Positions 15,301 to 22,473 of a stretch of 22,863 nt of DNA are shown here, piece after piece. A program made the translations under genes and the position numbers. The notes beneath the pieces are model-generated. The model had not been told where the DNA came from and did no database searches. It worked only from the letters and a program-made list of their open reading frames with translations. The stretch lies in contig CAYGDP010000039.1 of NCBI GenBank assembly GCA_964348665.1, forward strand, positions 1 through 22,863, read 5' to 3'. The DNA is from CAYGDP01 sp964348665 (GTDB lineage Bacteria > Verrucomicrobiota > Verrucomicrobiia > Palsa-1439 > CAYGDP01). Every line of letters begins with the position of its first letter. The stretch's first letter is position 1.

Positions 15301-15400
15301 CCTCGGGTTTCTATTTTTGAGTGGCGCCATCGCCGCGCTTTGGCGACCGGATCGCAGCCTGCAAGATCGAATTGCCCGAACGATCCTGGTGCCGCGATGA
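12368..15400 (+). CDS. Membrane Ser/Thr protein kinase: zinc ribbon, kinase, RDD, pseudokinase, second RDD
   Basis: The protein has 1010 residues. Residues 7-26 form a zinc ribbon (Cys7, Cys10, Cys23, Cys26). Residues ~68-330 are a Hanks-type kinase with Gly loop GRGGMG (76-81), Lys98, HRD (188-190), Asn195, DFG (208-210) and the SPE motif (Glu239), all intact. Residues ~338-502 form an RDD domain with hydrophobic helices and the ending LHDFGSGTRVI. Residues ~529-745 resemble a second kinase lobe that has decayed: HTGLDHVWI replaces HRDLKPxNI, DFP replaces DFG, and the VAxK lysine is lost (TVWICS). Residues ~750-1010 contain further membrane helices and a second RDD-like end (LQDRIARTILV). 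The kinase would face the cytoplasm and the RDD units sit in the inner membrane. Substrates are unknown. Confidence 0.92.
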   Translation: MTTIRQCVQCGKPLAANRTDRSCPACASRDVIALEATHASGVGGQVGDPREVVRRADAIPVLGESFGGYRVARLLGRGGMGAVFEAEHTESGRRVALKVLSRALDTESEKRFLREGRLAASVNHPNSVYVFGTEEIRGTPVIAMEFVGGGTLQDRVSQRGPLPVTEAVDAILQIIAGLESAASVNVLHRDIKPSNCFVDASGAVKIGDFGLSISQKARGDSNLTQFGAFMGTPAFCSPEQLRGDELDERSDIYAVGMTLYYLLTGRTAFESENMVRMVAIALAEPPPSPREFRPDTPERLAQIILRCLEKKSGARYANYASLRAQLLPFSSATPTSAPLNLRFAAGLVDILLLWLPLAIYWTYCQVTFEDLPAIKTSRLVIATILFQFGSMLYFSLLEGFGGASLGKALCRLRVVGVDRDRATLPKAMLRAFLFVIVPAMPHLVMSVQLSAEELVAVKTHTSQAFTFYLSGWVLTALWFATARGKNGFAALHDFGSGTRVILKPSAPTRPVLTVDAASAPPASDSPAIGPYSIQSRHETSDGELIVGYDQRLHRTVWICSRSPTDPPVSSHRRDLSRPGRVRWLMGKRGPTESWDAYEAPAGKPLLALLDQPQPWERVRFWLLDLAEELRANRSAKSEPLHTGLDHVWITTDGRAKLLDFPAPNVVARQPPFVVPDEIAARQFLNQLAMSALEGHPVNFDEAHRRNVRAALPLYARKFMAEEMRFAQELGEILRLLRPLLEKPAAITRWRRFSLLLGCVLPPTMLATMIMGIMVLLSNQAQIAEEAATLDYCLQRYETTASDLTARDERRMLEFYIARRYRSLIKDPIKWPSTKVSQTIQPARRALAERLVTAHSQVADKEFADATKVLKPFLDQAPGSKSSIKLSNPIFFGGSIALAMLLFVLFVVLPSLLAAPLFAGGPLCHLLRIAVVTPDGADASRRRIFVRTLLAWSPILLMVVLIPVWVVFQSNGWVLVDSILGFLFLSGAIAALWRPDRSLQDRIARTILVPR

Positions 15401-15492
15401 GCGTGTGGCGAGTGAAGGAACACGGTTGGAGACTGGGGGTAATCGAATCGCGGGATTCCATTCTTGAACGAAGTGATTCGACAATGTATTGA
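15397..15492 (+). CDS. Possible 31-residue small protein coupled to the kinase gene
   Basis: An ATG at 15397 overlaps the kinase stop as ATGA and opens a 31-residue frame (MSVWRVKEHGWRLG...). It has no strong ribosome binding site of its own and no family that I recognise. The overlap favours coupled translation, but a frame this short could be chance. Confidence 0.22.
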   Translation: MSVWRVKEHGWRLGVIESRDSILERSDSTMY

Positions 15493-15524
15493 TTCTGTAA
15501 TCTCGACGTTGTCCAGAATGAAAC

Positions 15525-16871
15525 ATGATGATGACGAACTCTCGATTTGTTGCGCGTGTGTTGCCGTGCACGGTCTTGTTTCTGGCGATGGCATTGATGA
15601 ATTGTAGCAAGCGGCCCCTACCTGCGCCGTCGAACGCAACCATTACACGACTGGATAATGGGATGACCGTCGTCTTGCGGCCTGTGAAAGATTCTCCGCT
15701 CGTTGCGTTGGTCGTGTTGTTTTCCTTCGGTGAAGACCAGGATCCACCCGGAAAATCCGGGCTGGCGCATCTGGTCGAACACGTGTACGTGACCGCCGCC
15801 GCGGGATCGCGCCCGGCCGTTACCGTCGACGATTATATGCGGCGGTATCCGGCAGGATCGAATGCGCAAACGGGAGAAAGCTATACGGTGATCGCCACGG
15901 TGTTCGTGCCAAAAATGATCGAGGAAGAATTGGCCGATGCAGCTGCGCGGATGGGTGATTTGCGAGTGACAATCACCGATTTGAATCGTGAAAAACCGCG
16001 GGTGACAGCCGAAGTATCGAATATGTTCGGAGGGATTCCGCCGCTGGCAGCGCGAAATCATGCCACCGAACGGGTTCATCCCAGCCCATCGGGCGCCCGG
16101 AAAGGCGGATCGTCGGACCAAGTCGCTCGAATGTCTCTCAACGACGTTCACACTCATTGGCAACGTTATTACAAGCCTGCCAACGCCGTTGTGGTTCTCA
16201 CGGGTGGATTCGACGAACCCGTCGCACGCGAAGCCATCGCCAGGCATTTCGGGAAACTTCCTGCTGGTGAACGGTTACCCGCGCCAGCGCTTCGCGGCAC
16301 CCCTCGTCTCGGCCAGTTCGATCCAATTCCAATTCAATCGCTTCAAGCCGATGCTGCGCCACAAATTTGCATTGCCTATTCTGCACCTCCGCCTTCCAGC
16401 GACCTGTATACTTCATTCCTGGTGCTCGCCGCACGCCTGTCGGCATCGTCGGCGTCTTTGAAACCTGCCCCCTATGAATTTCCGGTGCAATTTGCTCCCC
16501 TCGATAATCCTTCAGTGTTGCTCGTTACGATACCGTGTAAACCGGGTGAGACTCCCGAGAAAGCATCGGCGCGACTCGACCATTTCATCACTGCCGCAAT
16601 CGCTCCGGAGTTGAAGTCGGCCGACCTTCGCACCGCGAAAAACATGTTTGGCTGGATGCTCGGCTTTAGCGATCTGCCGGATACGGCGATCGGGCAGAAT
16701 GTTTACGGCGCGGCATTTTCAATCGGTCGCCGGTATCAGCTGGGAATGGATGGTGCGAAGCTGAACGCCGCGCTCGACGGCCTGACAAACGAACAACTGA
16801 GGCTCGCAGCCAGGGAATTTTTTGCGCCTGCCAAGCGCGCTGTGGTAGTCGTCACGCCAGGCCGGAACTGA
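15525..16871 (+). CDS. M16-family zinc metallopeptidase, probably exported or lipid-anchored
   Basis: The protein has 448 residues counted from the first of three consecutive ATG codons; no ribosome binding site distinguishes them. The inverted zinc motif HLVEH (His82, Glu85, His86) is followed exactly 77 residues later by Glu163 in VTAEVSNM, matching the HxxEH-x76-E spacing of active M16 peptidases. The C-terminal half resembles the non-catalytic M16 domain. Residues 11-27 (VLPCTVLFLAMALMNC) form a signal sequence; Cys27 could be lipidated, though Asn before the Cys makes the lipobox imperfect. A TGTAAT (15496-15501) just upstream could be a -10 element. Role: probably cleaves periplasmic peptides. 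The partner half-domain often encoded next door is absent. Confidence 0.87.
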   Translation: MMMTNSRFVARVLPCTVLFLAMALMNCSKRPLPAPSNATITRLDNGMTVVLRPVKDSPLVALVVLFSFGEDQDPPGKSGLAHLVEHVYVTAAAGSRPAVTVDDYMRRYPAGSNAQTGESYTVIATVFVPKMIEEELADAAARMGDLRVTITDLNREKPRVTAEVSNMFGGIPPLAARNHATERVHPSPSGARKGGSSDQVARMSLNDVHTHWQRYYKPANAVVVLTGGFDEPVAREAIARHFGKLPAGERLPAPALRGTPRLGQFDPIPIQSLQADAAPQICIAYSAPPPSSDLYTSFLVLAARLSASSASLKPAPYEFPVQFAPLDNPSVLLVTIPCKPGETPEKASARLDHFITAAIAPELKSADLRTAKNMFGWMLGFSDLPDTAIGQNVYGAAFSIGRRYQLGMDGAKLNAALDGLTNEQLRLAAREFFAPAKRAVVVVTPGRN

Positions 16872-16872
16872 T

Positions 16873-16898
16873 GGTCGAAGCAGATTGCGATATCGACC
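16873..16898. terminator. Weak hairpin between convergent genes
   Basis: GGTCGA (16873-16878) and TCGACC (16893-16898) can pair across a 14-base loop in the 52-base space between the peptidase and yajQ stop codons. There is no T-run on either strand, so a terminator role is only suggested by position. Confidence 0.25.
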
Positions 16899-16923
16899 GC
16901 CCCAATTCAGAGTGCGCAGCTGT

Positions 16924-17409
16924 TTAATCCCTGAAATTGACGAAACTCAATGCCAGCCCAAAATCCTTCTCGCGAACCAATGCAATCGCCGTTTGCAGGT
17001 CGTCCTTGCTTTTTCCTTCCACGCGAATTTGGAGGTCCTGCATCTTGGCAGTCACCTTGAGTTTGCTCTCTTTGATCGTTTGCGTGATGAGTTTCGCTTT
17101 CTCATGTTCGATGCCTTGTTTGATGAGAATCTCGCAGGTCGCATGGCCAAGCGGAGAAATGGCCGGATCTTTGTGCTCGAGGTTTTTGAGGCTCACGCCG
17201 CGTTTGGCGAGCTTGGCCACGACGACCTCCTTGAGCGCCGTGAGTTTGTATTCGTCCACGGCGCGAAGCCGGATCGTCTCCGTTTCGATGGCGATTTCCG
17301 CGCCCGCGTTTTTAAAATCGAACCTTGTGGCGACTTCCTTGCGCGCTTGATTCAGCGCATTATCCACTTCTCCCATATCCACCTTTGAAACAATATCGAA
17401 ACTTGGCAT
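16924..17409 (-). CDS. yajQ: YajQ-family nucleotide-binding protein
   Basis: The 161-residue product has the full length and typical sequence of the UPF0234/YajQ family: MPSFDIVSKVDMGEVDNALN, TRFDFKNAGAEI, ETIRLRAVDEYKL, a KRGVSLKNLE segment and VTAKMQDLQIRV near the end. Members bind cyclic di-GMP and nucleotides, and in Xanthomonas one acts as a c-di-GMP-responsive transcription co-regulator; others have been linked to RNA binding. The ATG start has no clear ribosome binding site. It lies 57 bases downstream of the ligase gene on the same strand and may be co-transcribed with it. Its role in this organism is unknown. Confidence 0.93.
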   Translation of the reverse strand: MPSFDIVSKVDMGEVDNALNQARKEVATRFDFKNAGAEIAIETETIRLRAVDEYKLTALKEVVVAKLAKRGVSLKNLEHKDPAISPLGHATCEILIKQGIEHEKAKLITQTIKESKLKVTAKMQDLQIRVEGKSKDDLQTAIALVREKDFGLALSFVNFRD

Positions 17410-17466
17410 GGGCAGTTATTAGCCAGAAAGCAGAGAAAAAATACACAACAAAAAAGGTGCTGCCGT

Positions 17467-18888
17467 CTAGATCATCTCCAGAAGTTTTTTCTTCTCCAGT
17501 TTGCCGCGCGCGCTCAACGGCAGTTCTTTGAGGAATTTGACCCGTCGAGGTATTTGATAGTCCGCCAAGGTCTTGCGACAGTGCGCGATGACCGTCTCCG
17601 CGCCAAGTTTGGCATCGGCGAGGACAAACGCGACGACTTGTTCGCCGCGCGATTCATCCGGCGCGCCCAGGACGGCGACGTGCTTAACGCTTTCGAGTTG
17701 GCGAATGCAGTCTTCGACGGCGGCCGGATTCACTTTTTTCCCAGCAACATTGATGAAATTCGCGATGCGCCCGACGATTCGGATTCTGCCTTTTTCATCG
17801 AACTGCCCAAGGTCACCCGTTAAAAAAGTTCCTTTACCCAAGGCCGCCTTGTCGTCCTTGGTCGGTTTGGGCCAGTATCCCAATCCGACATTGTCGCCGC
17901 GCACCCGAATGCGACCTTCGGCGGGTCCTGTTGTGTCTCGCAAATCGCTCCCCGGTTCCAAGTCCACGTTGACATTGTGCATCGGAGTTCCAACGTGTTG
18001 ACCGATCTCGTCCATCTCGTCGCTGGCATCATAGGAGATGCCGCCGCATTCCGAACTTCCGTAAAGGGTGTGAATTTTGAGGCCAAACCGGTCATGGAAT
18101 TTTCTGGCGATCTCCGGCGTGAGAGGCGCTCCCGCGCTGATGCAAGTGCGCAAGCTCGGCCATCGGGGCAGGGGATCCGACAGGTCGTTGATGCATTCAT
18201 ACATGAACGGCACACCGGGGAAAACAGCGCCGCGCGTCTTCACGATTGCATCAATCGCCGCGCGGGGAACAAATTCCTCCAACAACGTCATTGCCGTGCC
18301 TTGTGTGACCAAGGCCAGCGCGAGCGTCCCAAACCCGTAGCGATGCGCCAGCGAAATCGCCGCGAGACTTGTGTCGTCAGACTTGATCCCCATCGTTCCG
18401 CAAAGATTGGCGCAATCCGCAATCAACGACGCCTCACTGCACGCGGCGGCGCGCGGTTCACCGGTGGATCCACTGGTAATCTGCAGCACGGCGGTCCCCG
18501 CCGGCGGCTGTGAAATTTCGCCGGTCGCGGGGGCGAGCGGAGTGACTCCCCGAAGAGTGACCAGCGCGCGAGCAGCAAATCGTTCCGCCAAAATGCGCGT
18601 CTGCTCGTGGGTGGTTTTGGATTCAAGAGGCACAAAAATTTTGCGGAGCCTCATGCAGGATAGAAACAGGGCGATAAAATGCGGCGTGTTGCCGCATCGG
18701 ACCAAGACTCGGTCGCCCATCCGCAGGGTTTGGCCGCGTAACGCTTCTGACCAGTGCCGCGTCAACTCGTCCACCTCGCCAAAGGTGAGGATTTCATTGG
18801 ACGGCCTGAGATGCAACGCGGGTTTGCCACGCTGCTGTTTGACCAAATCCGACCATGTTTCCCAAATCTGACTCTGCGGCGCCGTCAC
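17467..18888 (-). CDS. AMP-forming acyl-CoA ligase-like enzyme (ANL superfamily)
   Basis: The 473-residue protein belongs to the adenylate-forming ANL superfamily, which activates carboxylates as acyl-AMP and usually transfers them to CoA or a carrier protein. Visible motifs: P-loop TSGSTGEPRA (138-147; Arg in place of the usual Lys), YGSSE (276-280), TGD (357-359), the hinge region GRIANFINVAGKKVNP (373-388; usual Asp and Lys changed) and the C-terminal catalytic-lysine motif LSARGKLEKKKL (Lys463). It is shorter than long-chain acyl-CoA synthetases and closer in size to menE-type or carrier-loading ligases. GTG 18888 is the only plausible start, since a TGA lies 12-15 bases upstream in frame. 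No pathway genes are adjacent, so the substrate is unknown. Confidence 0.88.
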   Translation of the reverse strand: MTAPQSQIWETWSDLVKQQRGKPALHLRPSNEILTFGEVDELTRHWSEALRGQTLRMGDRVLVRCGNTPHFIALFLSCMRLRKIFVPLESKTTHEQTRILAERFAARALVTLRGVTPLAPATGEISQPPAGTAVLQITSGSTGEPRAAACSEASLIADCANLCGTMGIKSDDTSLAAISLAHRYGFGTLALALVTQGTAMTLLEEFVPRAAIDAIVKTRGAVFPGVPFMYECINDLSDPLPRWPSLRTCISAGAPLTPEIARKFHDRFGLKIHTLYGSSECGGISYDASDEMDEIGQHVGTPMHNVNVDLEPGSDLRDTTGPAEGRIRVRGDNVGLGYWPKPTKDDKAALGKGTFLTGDLGQFDEKGRIRIVGRIANFINVAGKKVNPAAVEDCIRQLESVKHVAVLGAPDESRGEQVVAFVLADAKLGAETVIAHCRKTLADYQIPRRVKFLKELPLSARGKLEKKKLLEMI

Positions 18889-19022
18889 GACGCCACAATA
18901 TCAAACCCGCTGGCGAGACGCAACGCGGGCGTTGCCGAAATAATACCCAAGAAAGTTCGGATTTCCGAATTTGCGGATCCAGTCGCTTGCGAATGGGGAT
19001 TCCCGTGTTATGTTGCACACCC
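18889..19022. promoter_or_regulatory. Divergent intergenic region with two palindromes
   Basis: This 134-base space separates the minus-strand ligase from the plus-strand DUF2127 gene and should hold both promoters. It contains GCAACG-CGGG-CGTTGC (18920-18935) and the perfect palindrome TTCGGA-TT-TCCGAA (18956-18969). The second resembles an operator for a dimeric regulator shared by both genes. No convincing -35/-10 pair is visible. Confidence 0.4.
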
Positions 19023-19577
19023 ATGCCTGTTTTGGAAGAAGAACCGACGGTGGTTGCCCCGCCCAAGCCCAAGGGTTTGCGCGCGGTGGCAATTTTGGAA
19101 GGCGCAAAAGGCTTGGCGGTGCTTATCGTTGGTGTGGGTGCATTGACGCTCCTGGGTCGCGATGCGGAAGCAGTGGCCGAAGAAGTCGTGCAGACCTTCC
19201 ACTTGAATCCCGCGAGCCGGTATCCCATGATTTTCGTCGAGTACGCAAAACATATCACTGATCGCGGCCTGTATATTTTTTCTGTGATCGCGGTCGCGTA
19301 TTCTTCCATCCGATTCGCCGAAGCTTATGGTCTCTGGCGTGGTCGGCGCTGGGCGGAATGGTTCGGCGCGTTGAGCGGCGCCATCTACATCCCGATCGAA
19401 ATCTACGAGCTAGTTCTTCGTCCGACCGATGTGAAAGTCGGCGTTCTCCTTGTGAATGTTGCCATTGTCGGGTATCTCGCCTATGTCTTGTGGCGGTCTC
19501 GCGAGGTTCACGCGGCTGTTGTGAAAGCGAAAGCCGCCGTGCGACGAAAGGTTGACGCATCGGAACGGGTCGGGTAG
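19023..19577 (+). CDS. DUF2127 family inner-membrane protein
   Basis: The 184-residue product has four hydrophobic segments (about 22-44, 82-98, 112-130, 137-157). It shows the DUF2127 pattern: AVAILEGAKGLAVL, DRGLYIFSVIAVAYSSIRFA, EAYGLWRGRRWAEWFGALSG and AIYIPIEIYEL. A Pro-rich cytoplasmic head precedes and a basic tail (VRRKV) follows. The ATG at 19023 is chosen because the first family residues follow it; an upstream ATG in the same frame at 18855 would overlap the divergent ligase and add unrelated sequence. Function of the family is not known to me. Confidence 0.85.
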   Translation: MPVLEEEPTVVAPPKPKGLRAVAILEGAKGLAVLIVGVGALTLLGRDAEAVAEEVVQTFHLNPASRYPMIFVEYAKHITDRGLYIFSVIAVAYSSIRFAEAYGLWRGRRWAEWFGALSGAIYIPIEIYELVLRPTDVKVGVLLVNVAIVGYLAYVLWRSREVHAAVVKAKAAVRRKVDASERVG

Positions 19578-19648
19578 CATTCCTTTGCCCCTGATGGGCG
19601 CTGCCACGGGACGGAGTTGGCGGTGAAACCGTTCAGCAAAGGAGAATC

Positions 19649-22357
19649 ATGAAACTATTGCAGATCGTTAGTCTTGTCGGAATCTTCCCTTTTCTCGTCA
19701 ACACTGTTCCTCTCTCCGCGCAGCAACCGGAGGAGCATCCCGTTTCTACTGGGCATTTTTCCGCCAAGTGGGAACTGGACGCCAAAGTGTTGCCGGCCAA
19801 TCCGGGCCACGTGTTGTTCATCCCTAAATCCCAGTGGTTTCAGGGCGGACAAGATCCGCGCATGTGGCAGGCGCTCACGGTGCTCGACGCCGTGGAATAT
19901 GGCGCGACGGTCAAGAAGGGCGAGACACTTTTGAAACTTGATTTGGAACAGCTCGAAAAACGCATCAGCGCGATGGAAAAATCCCAGGTCTCGACCGAGT
20001 TGCGCTTGCGCAGCGCCGAGCAAGAGCTGGTGCACATGGAAAAGACCATTCCCGAAGACCTCGAACGCGCGCGACGCGAAAACCGCATCGCACAGGAAGA
20101 ATGGACATACTTCGATAAAACCAGCCGCGCGAACGAGCAGAAACAGGCGGAGTTCAATCTCAAAAACTCCAAGCAAGGATTGGAGTACGCCGAGGAAGAA
20201 TTGCGTCAGCTCGAAAAAATGTACAAGAGCGACGAGTTGACCGAGGAGACAGAGGAAATCGTCTTGAGACGGTCCCGACACAGCGTCGAGCGCTCTCGAT
20301 TCAACCTGGATCAGGTACGCGAGAATACCAAGAGGTCGCTTGAAGTATTCATCCCGCGGCGGGAAGAAAACTTGAAAAAAACCGCGCAACTGTCCGCGTT
20401 GTCATTGGCCAATGCCGAGAAAACACTGCCCGCCGCGCTCGAACAGAAGCGGCGCGATGTAGAGAAAATGCGCGTGGATACCGCGGATGCCGCGACCGAG
20501 CTGGTCAACCTGAAAGAAGACCACAAGGCGCTGTCCAATCTAACCGCCCCAATTGATGGCACGGCCTTTTTTGGGCGCTGGACACCGACCCAGGCGGGGC
20601 AAGGCGGCGAAAGCGCCACCCGATTTCAAGCAGGCGCTAGAATTGCCGCTCGCGAGACGCTGATGACCGTTGTGCCGAAAGGCAATTCATATTGTCTGGC
20701 GGCCACGATTCCGGAGGATCGACATGGAGAATTTATTCGTGTGCAATCCTCGTTTGCGGAGAAAAAAATGCAGCTCGGATTTGCGATCCTTCGGTGCGCT
20801 CCCGACTCCGCGCTCGCGGTGAAATCGGTCATTCTAGGCAATATCCTTGTCGCAGGAAGTTATCCTGTCCGAATCGAAGTGGAGGAGGCGAAAGGCGTTC
20901 CGCTTACGGCAGGGTTGCAGGCGAAAGTGGTTTTGTTCGAGGAAAAACATGACAACGTCATCGCTGTTCCCGACCGGTTTGTGCAGAGTGAACCGACGAT
21001 CGCCGGCACACGGTATTTCGTCTACGTGAAATCGAAGGATGCCGAGAAAAATGAGAAACGCATGGTGAAACCCGCGCGAAGTTACGGTGGACAGTCGCTC
21101 ATACTCGACGGCTTGATAGAAGGCGAAGTCTTGAGCATGAAATCGGACGCGCCCAAGCCACCCCCAAAACCGAAAGCCGACGATGTTCCGCACAAATCGG
21201 ACGCCAAGCCCGAAGCGAAACCGGATACCAAACCCGAACAACCACCTCCTAAACCCGATGCCAAACGCGACGGCGCGTCGGCTATGCGTCGCGGGATTGA
21301 TTTCCTGCTCTCCAAACAGGCGCGCGACGGTCATTGGGGCGATCCGACCGACACGACCGGCATGGATATCTATGCGCCGGAACCGGGCAGTCATCACGCC
21401 TTTCGCGCCGCCACCACCGCACTCTGCGTCAAAGCGCTGACCGAGTGCGGCAGTGGCGATGCGAAAGTCGAGAAAGCGCTCGACCGAGCGCAGAAATGGA
21501 TGCTCAAAGAATTGCCGAAAGTCCGTCGGGCACAGGCCGACGTCATTTACAATAATTGGGCGCATCTCTATGGTATTCGCGGTTTGGTCGCTCTGCATCA
21601 TCGGGCCGGGAAACGCGGCGACAAACGCGCGCAGGAAAAATTAGTGGGCTGCATCCGCGAACAGGTTGCCGCCCTTGGGCGTTACGAATTTCTCAAGGGC
21701 GGCTGGGGCTACTACGATTTTGAAGCCCATACACAGAAGCCGTCCGATGACTCGCCCACCTTCATGACCGGCTCGGCGCTCATCGCGTTGGACGAAGCGC
21801 GCGATCTCGGTGTGGAAGTGCCGGAAAAACTCGTGCAACGCGCCCTGGCGACTCTACGGCGGCAGCGAAACCCCGACGGCAGTTATTTTTACGGCGAACA
21901 ACTCCGCTATCGTCCGCGCTCCGGCATCAATCGTCCCGCCGGCAGTCTTGGTCGCTCGCAAACTTGCAACGCCGCGCTGCGGCTCTGGGGCGACCCGATC
22001 ATTACGGACGACGTCCTGCGCGAATGGCTTGACCGGCTCATCGTCCGTCAGGGCTGGCTCGATATTGGCCGCAAACGTCCCATCCCGCATGAGGCCTGGT
22101 TTCAGATTGCCGGATATTTTTATTACTACGGCCACTTTTACGCGGGCGAATGCATTCAGCTGCTTCCGACATCCGACCGTCCGAAATATCAGGAACAACT
22201 GGCAAATCTGATCCTCGCCACGCAGGAAAAAAACGGAAGCTGGTGGGATTTTCCCATGTACAGCTATCACGAACCCTACGGCACCGCCTACGCCCTCATG
22301 ACCTTGCAGCGTTGCGGGGTGGAGTTGCCGAGCACTGCCGCCAAAGCAGTCCGGTGA
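19649..22357 (+). CDS. HlyD-like periplasmic adaptor fused to squalene-cyclase-like alpha/alpha toroid
   Basis: The protein has 902 residues; AAAGGAG (19638-19644) precedes the ATG by 4 bases. Residues 1-24 are a signal peptide (cleavage after LSA). Residues ~75-100 (YGATVKKGETLLKLDLEQL) and ~297-345 (LTAPIDGTAFF...) are the two halves of a lipoyl-like HlyD domain. They flank a ~190-residue Glu/Arg/Lys-rich coiled-coil hairpin. Residues ~346-497 are beta-barrel and membrane-proximal parts (VPLTAGLQAKVVLF). Residues ~500-541 are a Pro/Lys/Asp linker with PKPDAKPEAK-like repeats. Residues ~545-895 are an alpha/alpha toroid with prenyltransferase/squalene-oxidase-type repeats (FLLSKQARDGHWG, TLRRQRNPDGSYFYG, ILATQEKNGSWWDFPM). 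The DxDD catalytic acid motif of hopene cyclases is not seen, so enzyme activity is doubtful. No transporter is adjacent. Confidence 0.85.
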   Translation: MKLLQIVSLVGIFPFLVNTVPLSAQQPEEHPVSTGHFSAKWELDAKVLPANPGHVLFIPKSQWFQGGQDPRMWQALTVLDAVEYGATVKKGETLLKLDLEQLEKRISAMEKSQVSTELRLRSAEQELVHMEKTIPEDLERARRENRIAQEEWTYFDKTSRANEQKQAEFNLKNSKQGLEYAEEELRQLEKMYKSDELTEETEEIVLRRSRHSVERSRFNLDQVRENTKRSLEVFIPRREENLKKTAQLSALSLANAEKTLPAALEQKRRDVEKMRVDTADAATELVNLKEDHKALSNLTAPIDGTAFFGRWTPTQAGQGGESATRFQAGARIAARETLMTVVPKGNSYCLAATIPEDRHGEFIRVQSSFAEKKMQLGFAILRCAPDSALAVKSVILGNILVAGSYPVRIEVEEAKGVPLTAGLQAKVVLFEEKHDNVIAVPDRFVQSEPTIAGTRYFVYVKSKDAEKNEKRMVKPARSYGGQSLILDGLIEGEVLSMKSDAPKPPPKPKADDVPHKSDAKPEAKPDTKPEQPPPKPDAKRDGASAMRRGIDFLLSKQARDGHWGDPTDTTGMDIYAPEPGSHHAFRAATTALCVKALTECGSGDAKVEKALDRAQKWMLKELPKVRRAQADVIYNNWAHLYGIRGLVALHHRAGKRGDKRAQEKLVGCIREQVAALGRYEFLKGGWGYYDFEAHTQKPSDDSPTFMTGSALIALDEARDLGVEVPEKLVQRALATLRRQRNPDGSYFYGEQLRYRPRSGINRPAGSLGRSQTCNAALRLWGDPIITDDVLREWLDRLIVRQGWLDIGRKRPIPHEAWFQIAGYFYYYGHFYAGECIQLLPTSDRPKYQEQLANLILATQEKNGSWWDFPMYSYHEPYGTAYALMTLQRCGVELPSTAAKAVR

Positions 22358-22366
22358 CGGGATGGT

Positions 22367-22399
22367 GATAGACCCTCACTTGTGTCTTCAAGCTCTATC
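22367..22399 (+). other. Weak stem-loop in the gap before the ankyrin gene
   Basis: GATAGA (22367-22372) pairs with TCTATC (22394-22399), with an inner CTTG/CAAG stem (22379-22382/22389-22392) and loop TGTCTT. No T-run follows. It could be a weak transcript end for the preceding gene; the rest of 22358-22473 shows nothing clear. Confidence 0.25.
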
Positions 22400-22473
22400 G
22401 GGTAGGAGGATGAATTGAAAAATTTTTGGAAGACGATGGCCGGCAAAGAATAAGTGAAGGTGGATAAAGAAAA

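Noticed and set aside
16885..17388. 167-residue plus-strand open frame
   Set aside because: Antisense to yajQ, whose full-length family match is unambiguous.
18855..19022. 56-residue N-terminal extension of the DUF2127 protein
   Set aside because: It overlaps the divergent ligase and the intergenic palindromes and adds Cys/Arg-rich sequence unlike the family.
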